Below are positions 10,621 through 19,986 of a stretch of DNA of 64,000 nt, piece by piece (positions within the stretch are counted from its first letter, which is position 1; each line of letters starts with the position of its first letter). Under the pieces are notes generated by a model. The model did not search any database, was not told the DNA's origin, and saw only the letters and a program-made list of their open reading frames with translations. Origin of the DNA: Adiantum capillus-veneris (lineage: Eukaryota > Streptophyta > Polypodiopsida > Polypodiales > Pteridaceae). The DNA lies in the NCBI GenBank assembly GCA_014529385.2, contig CM043963.1, positions 108,256,412 to 108,320,411 of the forward strand. Reading direction: 5' to 3'. The position numbers and the translations under genes are program-made.

Positions 10621-11940
10621 GATGAGTTGTTCGATACTTCTCTATTCTTAGTCGAAACCATACCTGAATGGAGTGAGAAGATTGTGAACTTTCTAGTTAA
10701 TGGTTTTCCCCCCAAAGAGCTTCGTAAAGACATAGCTCAAAAACTGTTAAAAGAATGTGAACCTTACTCTCTCATTGCAGGAACTCTCTACAGGCTAGGG
10801 AAGGATGATATTCTTAGACGTTGTGCCCGTGAGGATGAGTATTTATACATACTGCAAGAAGCCCACATGGGTATAGCTGGAGGACATTTCTCAGGGGAAC
10901 TAACAGCTAGAAAGGTGTTGCAATCAGGCTATTGGTGGCCAACTTTATTTAAGGATGCATCACTTTTGCAAAAGGATGTGATGAATGCCAACATTACAAG
11001 ATCACACAACGAAAGGATAGGATGCCCTTACAACCTGTTAAAGTGACTCAACCATTTGAAAAATGGGGTTTGGACTTTGTAGGCCCGATTAGTTCAGCAG
11101 CTCGTAGCACTCAATCTTGATATATTATCGTTGCCACTAACTATGTGACAAAGTGGACGAAAGCTAGGGCGACATAAGGCCGATGCGAGGTCAACTGCCA
11201 AGTTTCTCTTTGAGAACATTATTACAAGATTTGGTTGTCCCTTTGATATTGTGAGTGACAATGGTACTCATTTTATAAATGGAGTAATAAAAGAACTCAC
11301 TACCAAATTTATGATAGCTCACCATAAGTCCACACCTTATTATCCACAAGCAAATGGCCAAGCTGAGAGCACCAACAAGACCTTAATCTCTATCTTAACC
11401 AAAACGGTGGAAGCTCATCGCACAGATTGGGATTTAAAGCTTACATCAGCTCTATGAGCTTATTGCACTGCGTACAAAGTTGCCATTAACTGCACACCAT
11501 TCAAGATGGTGTATGGCCAAGAAGCGGTTATGCCATGGGAGTTTGTCGTTCATAGTCTTCGAGTAGCTTCTCAAGAAGGTTGGGATGGTAGCCCCTTAGT
11601 TGAGTGATTATATATCCTTGAAATGCTAGATGAAGAGAGGCAATCAGCTGTGCAAAATGCACTTGTGGAGAAAGATAGGAGGAAGAAATGGTTTGACCGT
11701 CATCTAAAGAACAAAGATATCAATGTTGGTGATAAAGTCCTTATGTATGGAGTGCGTAACGAAAAGAAAACGTTGAAATATGCGGGAAAAGGACCATATA
11801 GAGTATGTGAGATCACCCCACAAGGAACCATTCGTGTGGAGACTCTTGATGGAGTTGAAACCATTGGATTCCTCAATGGGAGCAAATTTAAAAGATACTA
11901 TGATCCTTTAAGCCAAGAGGAGCTACGTGCCATCAATACA
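10621..11940 (+). pseudogene. G1 integrase
   Basis: Zinc-binding HHCC domain (EAHMGIAGGHFSGELTARKV...CDECQ, about 10857-11000), then the catalytic core: Asp in WGLDFVGPI (about 11070), Asp in IVSDNGTHF (11248-11274), Glu in NGQAESTNKT (about 11350-11385). The C-terminal segment has the small-barrel-like KDINVGDKVLMYG and PYRVCEIT. There are a frameshift near 10970-10985 and stops at 11118, 11175, 11455 and 11606. Confidence 0.88.
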
Positions 11941-12079
11941 AAAAAGGCAACCAAGGCACAAACAGAATTGAAGAAGGTACAAGCTCAAGTTGAGGCTAAG
12001 GAGCGACAACAACACATTAGACGAAAACGAGAGGCTAACCTTGGAGTCACACATGCATTCCACGTTGAAACCGATGAGG

Positions 12080-12450
12080 ATTGGTTGGACTCCGACACAC
12101 CTCTACGATACTCTATTGAGCTAAACAACACCTATGGAAAAGTGCTATATAACGCCTTATTGGACACGGGTGCTAAATATAATCTGCTATCATATGGGGT
12201 GTGGTGTTAGTTAGGGAAGCCACCTCTATCTGAGAGTATTATCCAAGTCAAGGGTGTCAACAACAAAAAAACTGCAGTTTTTGGAATCTGGCACACTTCT
12301 GTTAGTTATAACAATGGGGTTGTAGCTCAAGACTTTTTGGTCATGCCTGTTGGAACTATGGAGGGTAATATAAACCTAGGACACATGTGGATGATAGCCA
12401 CCAAATGCACTATTGATTGGGGGACAGGGGGTGTCACAACACAAAAACCA
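12080..12450 (+). pseudogene. G1 second retropepsin-like domain, downstream of integrase
   Basis: The frame that carries the integrase tail continues into LRYSIELNNTYGKVLYNALLD at 12103. The canonical DTGA motif follows (D-T-G at 12163-12171), then NLLSYGVW, one TAG (12208-12210), then IIQVKGVNNKK, VAQDFLVMPVG, INLGHMWM (about 12369-12392) and IDW. Hydrophobic-DTGA, about 70 residues, then 'LGHxWM' matches retropepsin layout (compare ILGRPWLMKMQALQDW in G3). Here the active-site triad is canonical, while the gag-linked protease of the same element reads DGG. I infer a diverged aspartic protease; its substrate is unknown. Confidence 0.65.
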
Positions 12451-13281
12451 ACTCTTAGCCCTGCCACGCAAGCCATAGTCCCTGAGATATTGCCTCTTAA
12501 GGAAATAAAACCCAAAACATTGCATGTCCAAGAGGTTGAACCATATGTCCCCATAGCCGAAGTCTCTAGAGCTTCAACTAATGTAGCTGAAATAAAGCTT
12601 GAGACACACAAGACCCATCCCAATATAACAAAGAAAACATACAAGTGGGTCCCTAAAGCCTCTTTAGAGACCATAGCCAGTGCTAAAAGACAGGAGCCTG
12701 GTAAGAGACGTCCCATTCGCCCCAAGAAATGTAAAGAAATGTTGGGTTGGATTCCTAAAAAGCTATTGGAAGCCCAAGGCTACTATGAAGGAAATGATCA
12801 AATCTGGGTGTCAAAACGTAAATTGTGCTCTTACTTGTCACCGGGCCCATGTGAGCTCAATCCTGTGGCTCCAAAACGACTTGAAGATCGCGGAAAGGAA
12901 AAAATCACGAAATGTTACACACCCACTCTAGAGCTAGTTTGGGTACCAAAGAAAGAACGATTTGTTCCACCTAGCTCAGGAACAGGGAAATCAAATGAAG
13001 CTTCTTGCTCTTCATGTAGTTTGTATATGAAAATAGAAGCTTCGGCACAACCTCCACCTACCATTGTACATATCCATACAAGCAAGAAAGAGTTTGCACC
13101 TCCCGTTGTAAGTTCACCACCTACAACAATGTTGCAAATAAAATCATGGGAGAGTACCTTACCACCCTTGCAACTAGATGAAACACATAGGGCGGTCGAA
13201 AACTATTGGTTAAAGCCTTCACCCATAACAACTTGGAAAAACTGGTTTCAAAGGGTGATGACATCATTTCAAACGGTATGA
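12451..13281 (+). pseudogene. G1 Trp-rich GWI/IWV module (unknown function)
   Basis: This continues the same open frame. It has spaced W-V-P-K motifs: YKWVPK (about 12643), GWIPKKLL (12745), YYEGNDQIWVSK (about 12781-12816) and LVWVPKKERF (about 12934). Elsewhere it is Pro/Lys/Thr-rich and probably disordered. The core (GWI, then YYxGNxQIWVxK 12 residues later) is found again in element X at about 22605-22535 on the minus strand, in the same place relative to a protease-like domain. I know no named family for it. Confidence 0.6.
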
Positions 13282-13290
13282 TCTACCCAA

Positions 13291-13302
13291 GGAAGGGGGG
13301 AG
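13291..13302 (+). other. Internal polypurine tract in G1
   Basis: GGAAGGGGGGAG, followed immediately by TG (13303). It resembles the true 3' tract at 15320-15329. The same 12-mer is at 24788-24799 (minus) in element X. Confidence 0.6.
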
Positions 13303-13381
13303 TGTTTGCTGACAGTCATCATTCACTCACTCTCCTCTCAACCTTTCTCCCTGAATTCTTAATCTCCAATCTTAGGGAATG

Positions 13382-13390
13382 TATATATAA
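13382..13390 (+). promoter_or_regulatory. Internal TATA box in G1
   Basis: TATATATAA about 80 bp after the internal purine tract and 139 bp before the acidic ORF. It suggests a promoter for that ORF. No other proof. Confidence 0.45.
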
Positions 13391-13528
13391 ATCCTTATAC
13401 TCACAAAAACAAGATAAAAAAGTAAAAGAGCAAGAGCCATAGCACAAAATCATAAAAACACATTATGCACAAGAACACGACCCTTGTAATATTTGCACTC
13501 TAACTATCATCTATTTGTGTGTACAGAT

Positions 13529-13933
13529 ATGGCTAGTGCGCTAGAGTCATCCACTCCTGCCTTGGGTGAGAGGTACCCTCGTTACTTTTCACAAATGTTC
13601 CACATGGTCTTTCTGGTGCTTGCATGTGAATGGGATTTGGCAGGTACGCTAGCATGTGAGAGGAATTTCGAGGAGTTAGAATGGCTGATACGTCTCTTGA
13701 CCACGACTGACCCATACTTAGTAGAGAACATTTCTCCCATTGCACAAGCCTACCCTTTTGACCAAGATGACTATAGGCGTCTAGTGACCTTCTTAGTAAA
13801 CATGGGTACCTATGATGAAGAAGAAGATTTACATGACTACACGGATGGCACATATGGTCTCATGGATGATGACTTTGTTTATCTCGACGACGAGGATAGG
13901 GGTTTAGCCTTAGGTTTTTCCCCCAATCTCTAA
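13529..13933 (+). CDS. G1 acidic accessory ORF (134 aa)
   Basis: Starts MASALESSTPALGERYP and ends LALGFSPNL. No stops, although most other G1 genes are broken. The first half is helical with hydrophobic stretches (FHMVFLVLACEW). The last third is strongly acidic (DEEEDLHDY, LMDDDFVYLDDEDRG). No family recognised and no clear transmembrane anchor. A CAG at 13524-13526 with a T/G-rich run before it would make a plausible splice acceptor two bases before the ATG, and a TATA box lies upstream. The position, 3' of pol, is where some plant gypsy elements keep an extra ORF. Confidence 0.55.
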   Translation: MASALESSTPALGERYPRYFSQMFHMVFLVLACEWDLAGTLACERNFEELEWLIRLLTTTDPYLVENISPIAQAYPFDQDDYRRLVTFLVNMGTYDEEEDLHDYTDGTYGLMDDDFVYLDDEDRGLALGFSPNL

Positions 13934-15319
13934 AATACCCTATTACCTTGACTCTCTAGGGGGAGTGCAAATAATTAGGTTAGGGTTCCTTATGTTTTTT
14001 GTTGTGTTCAATAAGTGTTGGTACCTTTTCCCACTAATGTGCCTCCTAGAGGTATTCTTTGTGTTTCCTTGTGTGTACAGGAGTGTGTTGCTGTTGTTAG
14101 GATTTGGATCTTAATGGAATCTTTATCTCGACTCACTCTTCAAATCAAGTGCAATTATCAACGCAAACAGGTGTTTCTTGTCCATTAGCATTGCCCCTTT
14201 TTTTTTGCATCCATGTTTGTCTACTTTGATTGTGATTGGTAGCATAATATTCAATGCATTTGCTTAGTACCAAACATTAATTTCAATGTAATTTTTTGTC
14301 ATAATCACTTGTAGATTTAAAAATCAAGCAGTCAGACTAAGCTAGTTTGACCAAGTTAGGTGTTACAGATCTTCTCTTAATACCATGGGGAATGCCTTTC
14401 TAATAATCAATGGTTACTTAGGTTCTTAATCCGATTTAGGTAGCATTGTGTGAAATGTAATAGGGCTTTCTAGTGGGTTTAGTCCCTATTGACCTTTAGC
14501 TTAAGTATTATAAAGAGAGTTTACTAGTGTGATGAGCCTAGGGAGGTGTAACAGTGTTATACGACCCCCCAAAGTGACAAAATTAAAATTTTGAAAACAA
14601 AAAAAAAGAGACAAAAAATCAAAGTGCCACAATGTAAAATCTTAAGCTGGAAGAGAAATCTCAGCTTGATTTGGTACTTCACTCACATGTATCGCCTATG
14701 GTACTAGAGCCCTAGAGGTTCCCAGTGTGGGCGCTTTTCCTTGAAAAGCAAAAAACCCAAGGCATACAAAATAAGCACACACATCAAAATTGAATCACTG
14801 TGAAAAGACTTTGGGGGGTCAAAGAAAGGGTAATCAGTCAGGCGATGATTTCATGAGAATTTTCTTTTATCGTAGCTTAACTACAAGGTATTCTAGGTAT
14901 AGCCTCTAGTCAGCCCTCGAACATGAAATACTTGGCTCTCGCGATTAAACAACTTAATTGACCAGAGAAAATTAAGAAGCTTACCCATGGTATTAATAGT
15001 CGATCTTTAGTGCCTTTCGACCATTAAATTAGCGACCCCAGACTTGTTTAATTTTTTACCTTTACATCTGTTTATGCATTTGATTAGATTGCAATTTAAT
15101 GTTTATTGCTAACAAATGGTTTAAAATTCTGTTACCAATCACATTGTCTGCCTACAACTGCATATGCTTTTTAATTCTATATGAGAATGCAATTACTATG
15201 CCAATGTTGTTTGATTTTGCAGTGTGACTGAAGAAGGCTAAGGACATTCATCTCAAATGCTCTTCCACCTCGACAAACGAGCTTCAACTCAATAGCTTCC
15301 AAGGACGGAATCTACATCA
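13934..15319 (+). other. G1 3' noncoding region
   Basis: About 1.4 kb with no supported ORF. It holds a perfect 13 bp inverted repeat (14563-14575 and 14808-14820) around an A-rich stretch. Otherwise nothing recognised. Confidence 0.6.
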
Positions 15320-15331
15320 GGAAGGGGGGCA
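15320..15331 (+). other. G1 3' polypurine tract
   Basis: GGAAGGGGGG then CA, directly before the LTR start at 15332. Confidence 0.85.
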
Positions 15332-15926
15332 TGTTAACCCTCACAGCTCACGGACACCCTATCACCTACGACGGACGTTGTATTATTTACTTGTAGAGTC
15401 AGGTACCGCGCTTGTCAGTCCAATAGGAAAAGGGTAAGAGTGATCGCCGATGAGAGGCGCACTCTAACTCGAACATTCAAGGGATTAGCTGGCTAAGCAT
15501 GGGTGCCCAAGTGTGAATGGGGTGAGCTCATATAAAAGTCAACTAAACCTAAAATTCACTCATTCTCTCATTTGTGCAATTGAAGAGTGCTCTTGCTCCA
15601 TCTCCATCTCCATCTCCATCTTCTTCTTCTTCATCTTCATCTCCTTGTTTGTGTGTGTTCTCGTGAGAAAGAGAGAGAGAGTGTGTGTGATCGAGCATTG
15701 CGGCGGCACGATGGCGGCCAGACGATTGAGCGCGGCGTAGCAACGTCAGCTCCCTCTTCTTCGCGGTGAGGAATCCTCCACGAAGCAAGCGTAGAGTGGT
15801 GAGTGACACACCATCGTCATCTTTGAGCTTACTAGTTTAGGCTTGTTGTGTGCTTGGAGCCATTGGTGGCTCGCATCCTGTGTATCGGTAAGTTCCTTGC
15901 ATTGACACGTGCGACATATGCGCACA
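15332..15926 (+). repeat. G1 3' LTR
   Basis: 595 bp, TGTTAACCC...GCGCACA, with TATA box at 15531-15538. It is longer than the 5' copy because of small indels in its CATCTC and GTGT runs. Confidence 0.95.
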
Positions 15927-16508
15927 AAAGCCTTCTTAAATCTGCACACTTTGTCCTCGTCCTTTTATGACAAAACCGCGAGGTTGCGTTACATAAACTT
16001 CCTTAAATATGTCACCATTCAAGAAAGTAGTAACAATGTCTGATTGATGTATATCCCAACCAAAATGAGCTTCCAATGCACATAGAAAACGCACAGTGGT
16101 CATATGACAAGTGGGAGAAAAAGTCTCTTCATAATCTATGCCTTTTTGCTGTGCATAACCCTTTGCAACAAGTCGAGCCTTATGGCGATCGATCTCACCA
16201 TCTGGCTTGTGTTTCAACTTGTAAACCCACTTCGTACCAATGGCCTTTTTTCCAAGAGGCAAATCACATAAAGTCCATGTGTCATTTTCTATAAGTGCAT
16301 CATATTCTTATTGCATGGCAGCCATCCAACTTTCTGAATTCTGTGCTTCATCAAAAGACAAAGGCTTCTCAACATCATGTAAGCTAGACACAGCCAAAGC
16401 ATAACAATTTGATGCATAAGATACATGGCGAGAGCCTGAACGAGTACGACTAGACAAAGGTGCATCCAATTTACTGTCACGCAAAGTGTGCACCAACCAT
16501 TTTGGCAT
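15927..16508 (-). pseudogene. C1 reverse transcriptase, N-terminal part
   Basis: The minus strand reads through WMAAMQ (16316), then the copia RT start PLGKKAIGTKWVYKLKHKPD, ARLVAKGYAQQKGIDYEETF, and 'QSDIVTTFLNGD' (motif A, with Asp), ending VCRFKKAF at the G1 target site. There is a stop after MAAMQ, and a frame change near 15945. Continues at 2938. Confidence 0.9.
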
Positions 16509-16519
16509 ACCTCTAGCCT

Positions 16520-17236
16520 GCTCATTTTCAGCCCTTTCCTCATCAAGTACATCATGTACATCTGCATCAGTATAATAGGCTGATCTGTAACATTTTCAGA
16601 AACCCCCATAGGCTGTACATTTGCCTCATTGAAAATTACATTCGTATTTCCACCAGTGAAAAGAGGAAACAAAGTGTCATAAATGTCCTGTGAGCTTACA
16701 TTACTGTCTCTAGTACATGGCAGCAAGGGCTGAACAGAATCTTCCACAAACACTACATCCCGTGAAACTAGAATATGTTTTGTTTGCGGATGATACAACC
16801 TGTAACCTTTGCTTTCAGCACTATAACCAACAGAAATACATTTGATAGCCTTATCATCCAATTTTTTGCGCTGCACTTGTGGCACCAAAGCATATGCCAA
16901 ACAGCCAAAAACACACATGTGCTCAATAGAAGGCTTTCTATCATGCCATGCTTCATATGGAGTAATAGATTGCAAAGCTTTCGTAGGACACCTGTTAAGT
17001 ACATAAGTGGCACACATGATGGCCTCAAGCCAAAAAGAATGCGGCAAAGCTTGACTCTTGACCATACATTGTGCCATTTCCGTCAGTGACCTATTTTTCC
17101 TCTCAGCAACACCATTTTGCTGAGGTGTATAAGGCACTGTACATTGGTGTTTTATCTCACGACTAGCCAGAATTGCATTGAATTCATGAGACATATACTC
17201 CCCCCTCGATCGGAACGGAGGGTGCCCATAGTACAT
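16520..17236 (-). pseudogene. C1 integrase, C-terminal half
   Basis: Copia integrase from the second Asp region (RSRGEYMSHEF) through PYTPQQNGVAERKNRSLTE (catalytic Glu) to FGCLAYALVP, KKLDDKAIKCISVGYS and GYRLYHPQ. A run of six G residues (about 17201-17206) has apparently lost one G, which moves the catalytic Asp of RSDRGGEY out of frame. Confidence 0.9.
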
Positions 17237-17696
17237 TTTGAGACATTTTCAGTCATAGCCAGAAATTGTTTGAAGCACATAAAACTTCGGACTTCGCTTT
17301 AAGCTGAAATACCCATGCATGCCTGGAGTAATCATCAATGAAAGTCATGAAGTACAGGTAATTGCCCAAGGACGGAGTTTGCATGGGCCCACAAACATCA
17401 CTATGCACAAGCTGCAACCTGCATGTGGCCCGAACTGAACCATCCTTTGGAAATTTAGAATGCTACATCTTACCCAAAATACAGCCTTCACAAACATGTT
17501 TGACAGGTGCTTCAAGAGGCGGCAAAGAAGCAACCATATCAGATTTCTGCAAACGCAGCAAACTAGCAAAATTCAGATGACCAAAACGTGCATGCCAAAG
17601 TTTTGCATCTGAAATAGCCCTTGAACCTGCAACAGCATTTGCAAAATTTTGTCCACACTTTTCATACAAAGTGAGCTTATTTAGCTCACGGCACAA
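17237..17696 (-). pseudogene. C1 GAG-pre-integrase domain and integrase N-terminus
   Basis: The minus strand reads LYEKCG, SDAKLWHARFGHLNF (zinc-binding HH) and HVCEGCILGKM (CC), then a stop, then HSDVCGPMQT (first catalytic Asp) and FIDDYSRHAWVF. Several stops in the core. The frame before it is shifted by one base near 17724. C2 (63570-63630) has the intact reading there (LNFGDKIVAFG). Confidence 0.88.
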
Positions 17697-19165
17697 AAGG
17701 CCAGATGCAACAATTTCATCACAAAACTGAGATCATGAATTGTACATCTGTCATCCACAAATTTGACTACAAGTCCAAGTCTAGCAAGTGCGGATACAGA
17801 CAAGAGATTCTTTTTTATCCCAGGTACATAGAGTGCATCAACAAGTGTGAAGGAACTGCCATTTGCAGCAGTAAGCACAATCTTTCCAACTCCCTGAACC
17901 AGATAAGAGGCATTGTTGGCCCAATTGACAGAATTCCCATGAGGGACAGACTCGAGAGAGGTGAACAATTCACGATGTGAGGTAATATGCTTTGTAGCAC
18001 CACTGTCGAAATACCACACATGTGCATCTGCAGCAACTGACAAGCATGCATCACGGACAACAGGATTGTAAGTGCACTCTCTAAAAGCCCATTCTGCATC
18101 AACATCAGCATCACAGTCTCCTTTCACAGAAGACTCAACAATGGCTGCATTTGTAGTGGAACCAACATTTGCAGTGGAACCACCCTCTCTCTTAGCCTCT
18201 TTGGCCTTCAACTTAGGACACGACTTGATCAAGTGATCATTAGCTTTACAATCATTAGCCTCTTTGGCCTTCAACTTAGGACACGACTTGATCAAGTGAT
18301 CATTAGCTTTACAATAATGGCAAAGCATCTTCTTTTTGCCCTTATCACCAGAATTGCCAGACGAAGTGCTGCCAGCAGAAGCATTAGGAACAGAAGTTTT
18401 GCCACTCGCAGCAGAACCATAAGAAGTGGTTGCATTGCCGCTACCACCCTTTCTTTGAGAATCAATAAAAGCCTGTTCAACTGCATGCTGTCTAGTCCTG
18501 TTTTTTCTAGAAAGTGACTCTTGCAATAGCAATGTGCATAATGCATCAAACTTGACAACTTCTGGATTTACTTGGGTCATAAGTCTCCAAGTACTAGAAA
18601 AAGTCTGGTAGGAATCTGGTAAGGCATCAAGAACAGTCTGCACAAGGGAATTGTCTGAAATGACTTCACCTGCAGAACTAAGTTGCTCATTGATATCCTT
18701 GATACTAGCAAGAAAAGTGTCCATATCATCTTTCTCATGCATAATCTTTGACTCCAACTCTTTACGCAACAAAGCAATTTTAGCCTCATTGCGACTTGCA
18801 TAAAGACCAGCCAAAATATCCCAAGCCTGTTTTGCAGATTTTGCTGAACAGATGTGAGGAACAATGGTGCGCTTCACAGACAAGGCAATCAATGCATGAG
18901 CCTGCGCATCCTTAACATCCCAACGAGCTTGTTTTGCCGTAGGCAAAACAACTCTAACAACAACAATCCTTGTAGCAAGACCTGCAACATCCTCAACATC
19001 GCCTACATCCTCAGAACCAGGACGTACATCAATGCCCTACACAATATTCCAAACACCCTTTGACACAAGAACGTGTTGCATCATATAAGCCCACATAGGG
19101 TAATTGTCCCCATCCAACCTCTCCTCGGCAGCAAACATCTTGAACACATCTGTGTTGTTAGCCAT
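17681..19165 (-). pseudogene. C1 gag and protease
   Basis: The ATG at 19165 starts MANNTDVFKMF. One amber codon (19037-19039) interrupts the first 43 residues, then the frame is open to 17681. It contains the copia gag (UBN2-type) capsid (QVNPEVVKFDALCTLLLQES), a CHYCKANDHLIKSC knuckle (from 18322), a duplicated half knuckle, and the copia protease WYFDSGATKHITS (DSG intact) with ALYVPGIKKNLLSVS. The frame is lost at the frameshift near 17724. C2 at 63002 is a close relative. Confidence 0.92.
18192..18317 (-). repeat. 63 bp in-frame tandem duplication in C1 nucleocapsid
   Basis: Two nearly identical 63 bp units (18192-18254 and 18255-18317) encode 21 residues twice (CKANDHLIKSCPKLKAKEA plus ND). 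The second unit lacks the first Cys of the knuckle, so only one full CCHC is restored. Confidence 0.9.
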
Positions 19166-19513
19166 GGTAAATGCTGCACCTGATGTGAAAATTGTCCGAA
19201 AATAGGAGAAACGGAGCGGGAACAACACGTGCTATATAGCACAAACCGTAGAAGACTATAAGGCACTTGTTATGCAGAAAACCATACTGACAGAAATTAT
19301 GCACAAAATGACGAAATTGCATGTGCAGACCTGCCTGTAGTGGAAACGGAGGCCGAAATGAGTCCAAATCAAAAATATGAGCAGACCGAGCTCTATGAAC
19401 TTCCCAAAAATATTTGTTGACTTGCGAACGCTTGCCAAACCTCACTGTAATCGGAGAAAGTGAGCAGGCGTGTGCTGGAGCAGCTGGTGACTAAGCCCGG
19501 GAGGATGTAACCT

Positions 19514-19525
19514 GCTCTCATACCA
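19514..19525 (-). other. C1 primer binding site (initiator Met tRNA)
   Basis: Minus strand TGGTATGAGAGC, two bases after the LTR end, matches the usual TGGTATCAGAGC at 11 of 12 positions. Confidence 0.85.
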
Positions 19526-19527
19526 AT

Positions 19528-19757
19528 TTTTGGAATTAGGGTTGCAGAGGTTAAACGCACACAGCTTGGAGAAGACGAAGGAAGCTCAAGGCACACAATA
19601 GAGAGTGTATTACTTAGTGTGCAATGGAAAGATGGATAGCCCTAGAGTGATGGGCGTATATACAATGCACGGGGAAAAAAACCTCCTAAAGAGGGAAAAA
19701 ATGCCCCGGCGGTCCTAGTGTGTTCACACACATCACTACCACATGTATATGGTAACA
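19528..19757 (-). repeat. C1 5' LTR
   Basis: 230 bp. Minus strand TGTTACC...TTCCAAAA. Its last bases AAAA replace the ACA of the other copy. Confidence 0.9.
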
Positions 19758-19986
19758 AATATTAGTTTTAAAAGTCCTAAGACCGTACCATAGGCAAGCT
19801 AGGGATGTGCTTGAGGTGGGAACCCGGCCCGAGCTTGAGGTGCTCGTCCTGCTTGCTGACTAAGATGCTAAGGTGCTCCATGAATAAGGTGCTTGAGGGT
19901 CTTAAGGTGTTCCCAAAGTCAACTACAATTCCTACTCATGGGGAGGCGAGCCCTTATTGTAGGGACATGAGAGAGAACACACACAC
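19758..19986 (+). repeat. L-family LTR copy 1, fragment b
   Basis: Continues fragment a after C1. It is the inverted counterpart of about 30230-30570, with the shared 'GGTGGGAACCCGGCCC' block. It ends at the X insertion. Confidence 0.75.

Larger units (their letters stand above)
2944..15926 (+). mobile_element. G1: Ty3/gypsy retrotransposon with a 3' extension, inserted in C1
   Basis: A complete but decayed 12.98 kb plus-strand element. It is bounded by TGTTAACCC...GCACA LTRs and a perfect 5 bp target duplication AAAGC (2939-2943 and 15927-15931). The order is tRNA-Asp primer site, long leader, leader ORF, gag, four-knuckle nucleocapsid ORF, protease, RT, RNase H, integrase, second protease-like domain, Trp-rich GWI/IWV module, internal purine tract, acidic ORF, 1.4 kb noncoding, polypurine tract, LTR. 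The LTRs differ at many sites (I count more than 20) plus indels, so it is not recent. RT lacks its fingers, so G1 could not move unaided. Confidence 0.95.
1568..19757 (-). mobile_element. C1: Ty1/copia retrotransposon, split by G1
   Basis: Minus-strand copia element with short LTRs at 1568-1786 and 19528-19757, a primer site complementary to initiator Met tRNA, and copia order gag-PR-INT-RT-RNase H. The flanks are AAGAT (1563-1567) and AATAT (19758-19762), a target duplication with one mismatch. The empty site can be seen in the inverted paralog near 30575. The coding frame is broken by an amber codon, several frameshifts and the 13 kb G1 insertion, so it is not autonomous. The short LTRs differ by several substitutions and one small indel. 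Confidence 0.93.

Noticed and set aside
12327-12725. 132-codon minus-strand frame opposite the G1 GWI module
   Set aside because: Shadow of the plus-strand coding sequence; no start context or domain.
13529-13933. Calling the G1 acidic ORF an envelope gene
   Set aside because: It has no signal peptide, no convincing transmembrane anchor and no cleavage site; position alone is not enough.
16076-18517. Several 60-100 codon plus-strand frames across C1
   Set aside because: They lie opposite clear copia coding sequence on the minus strand.
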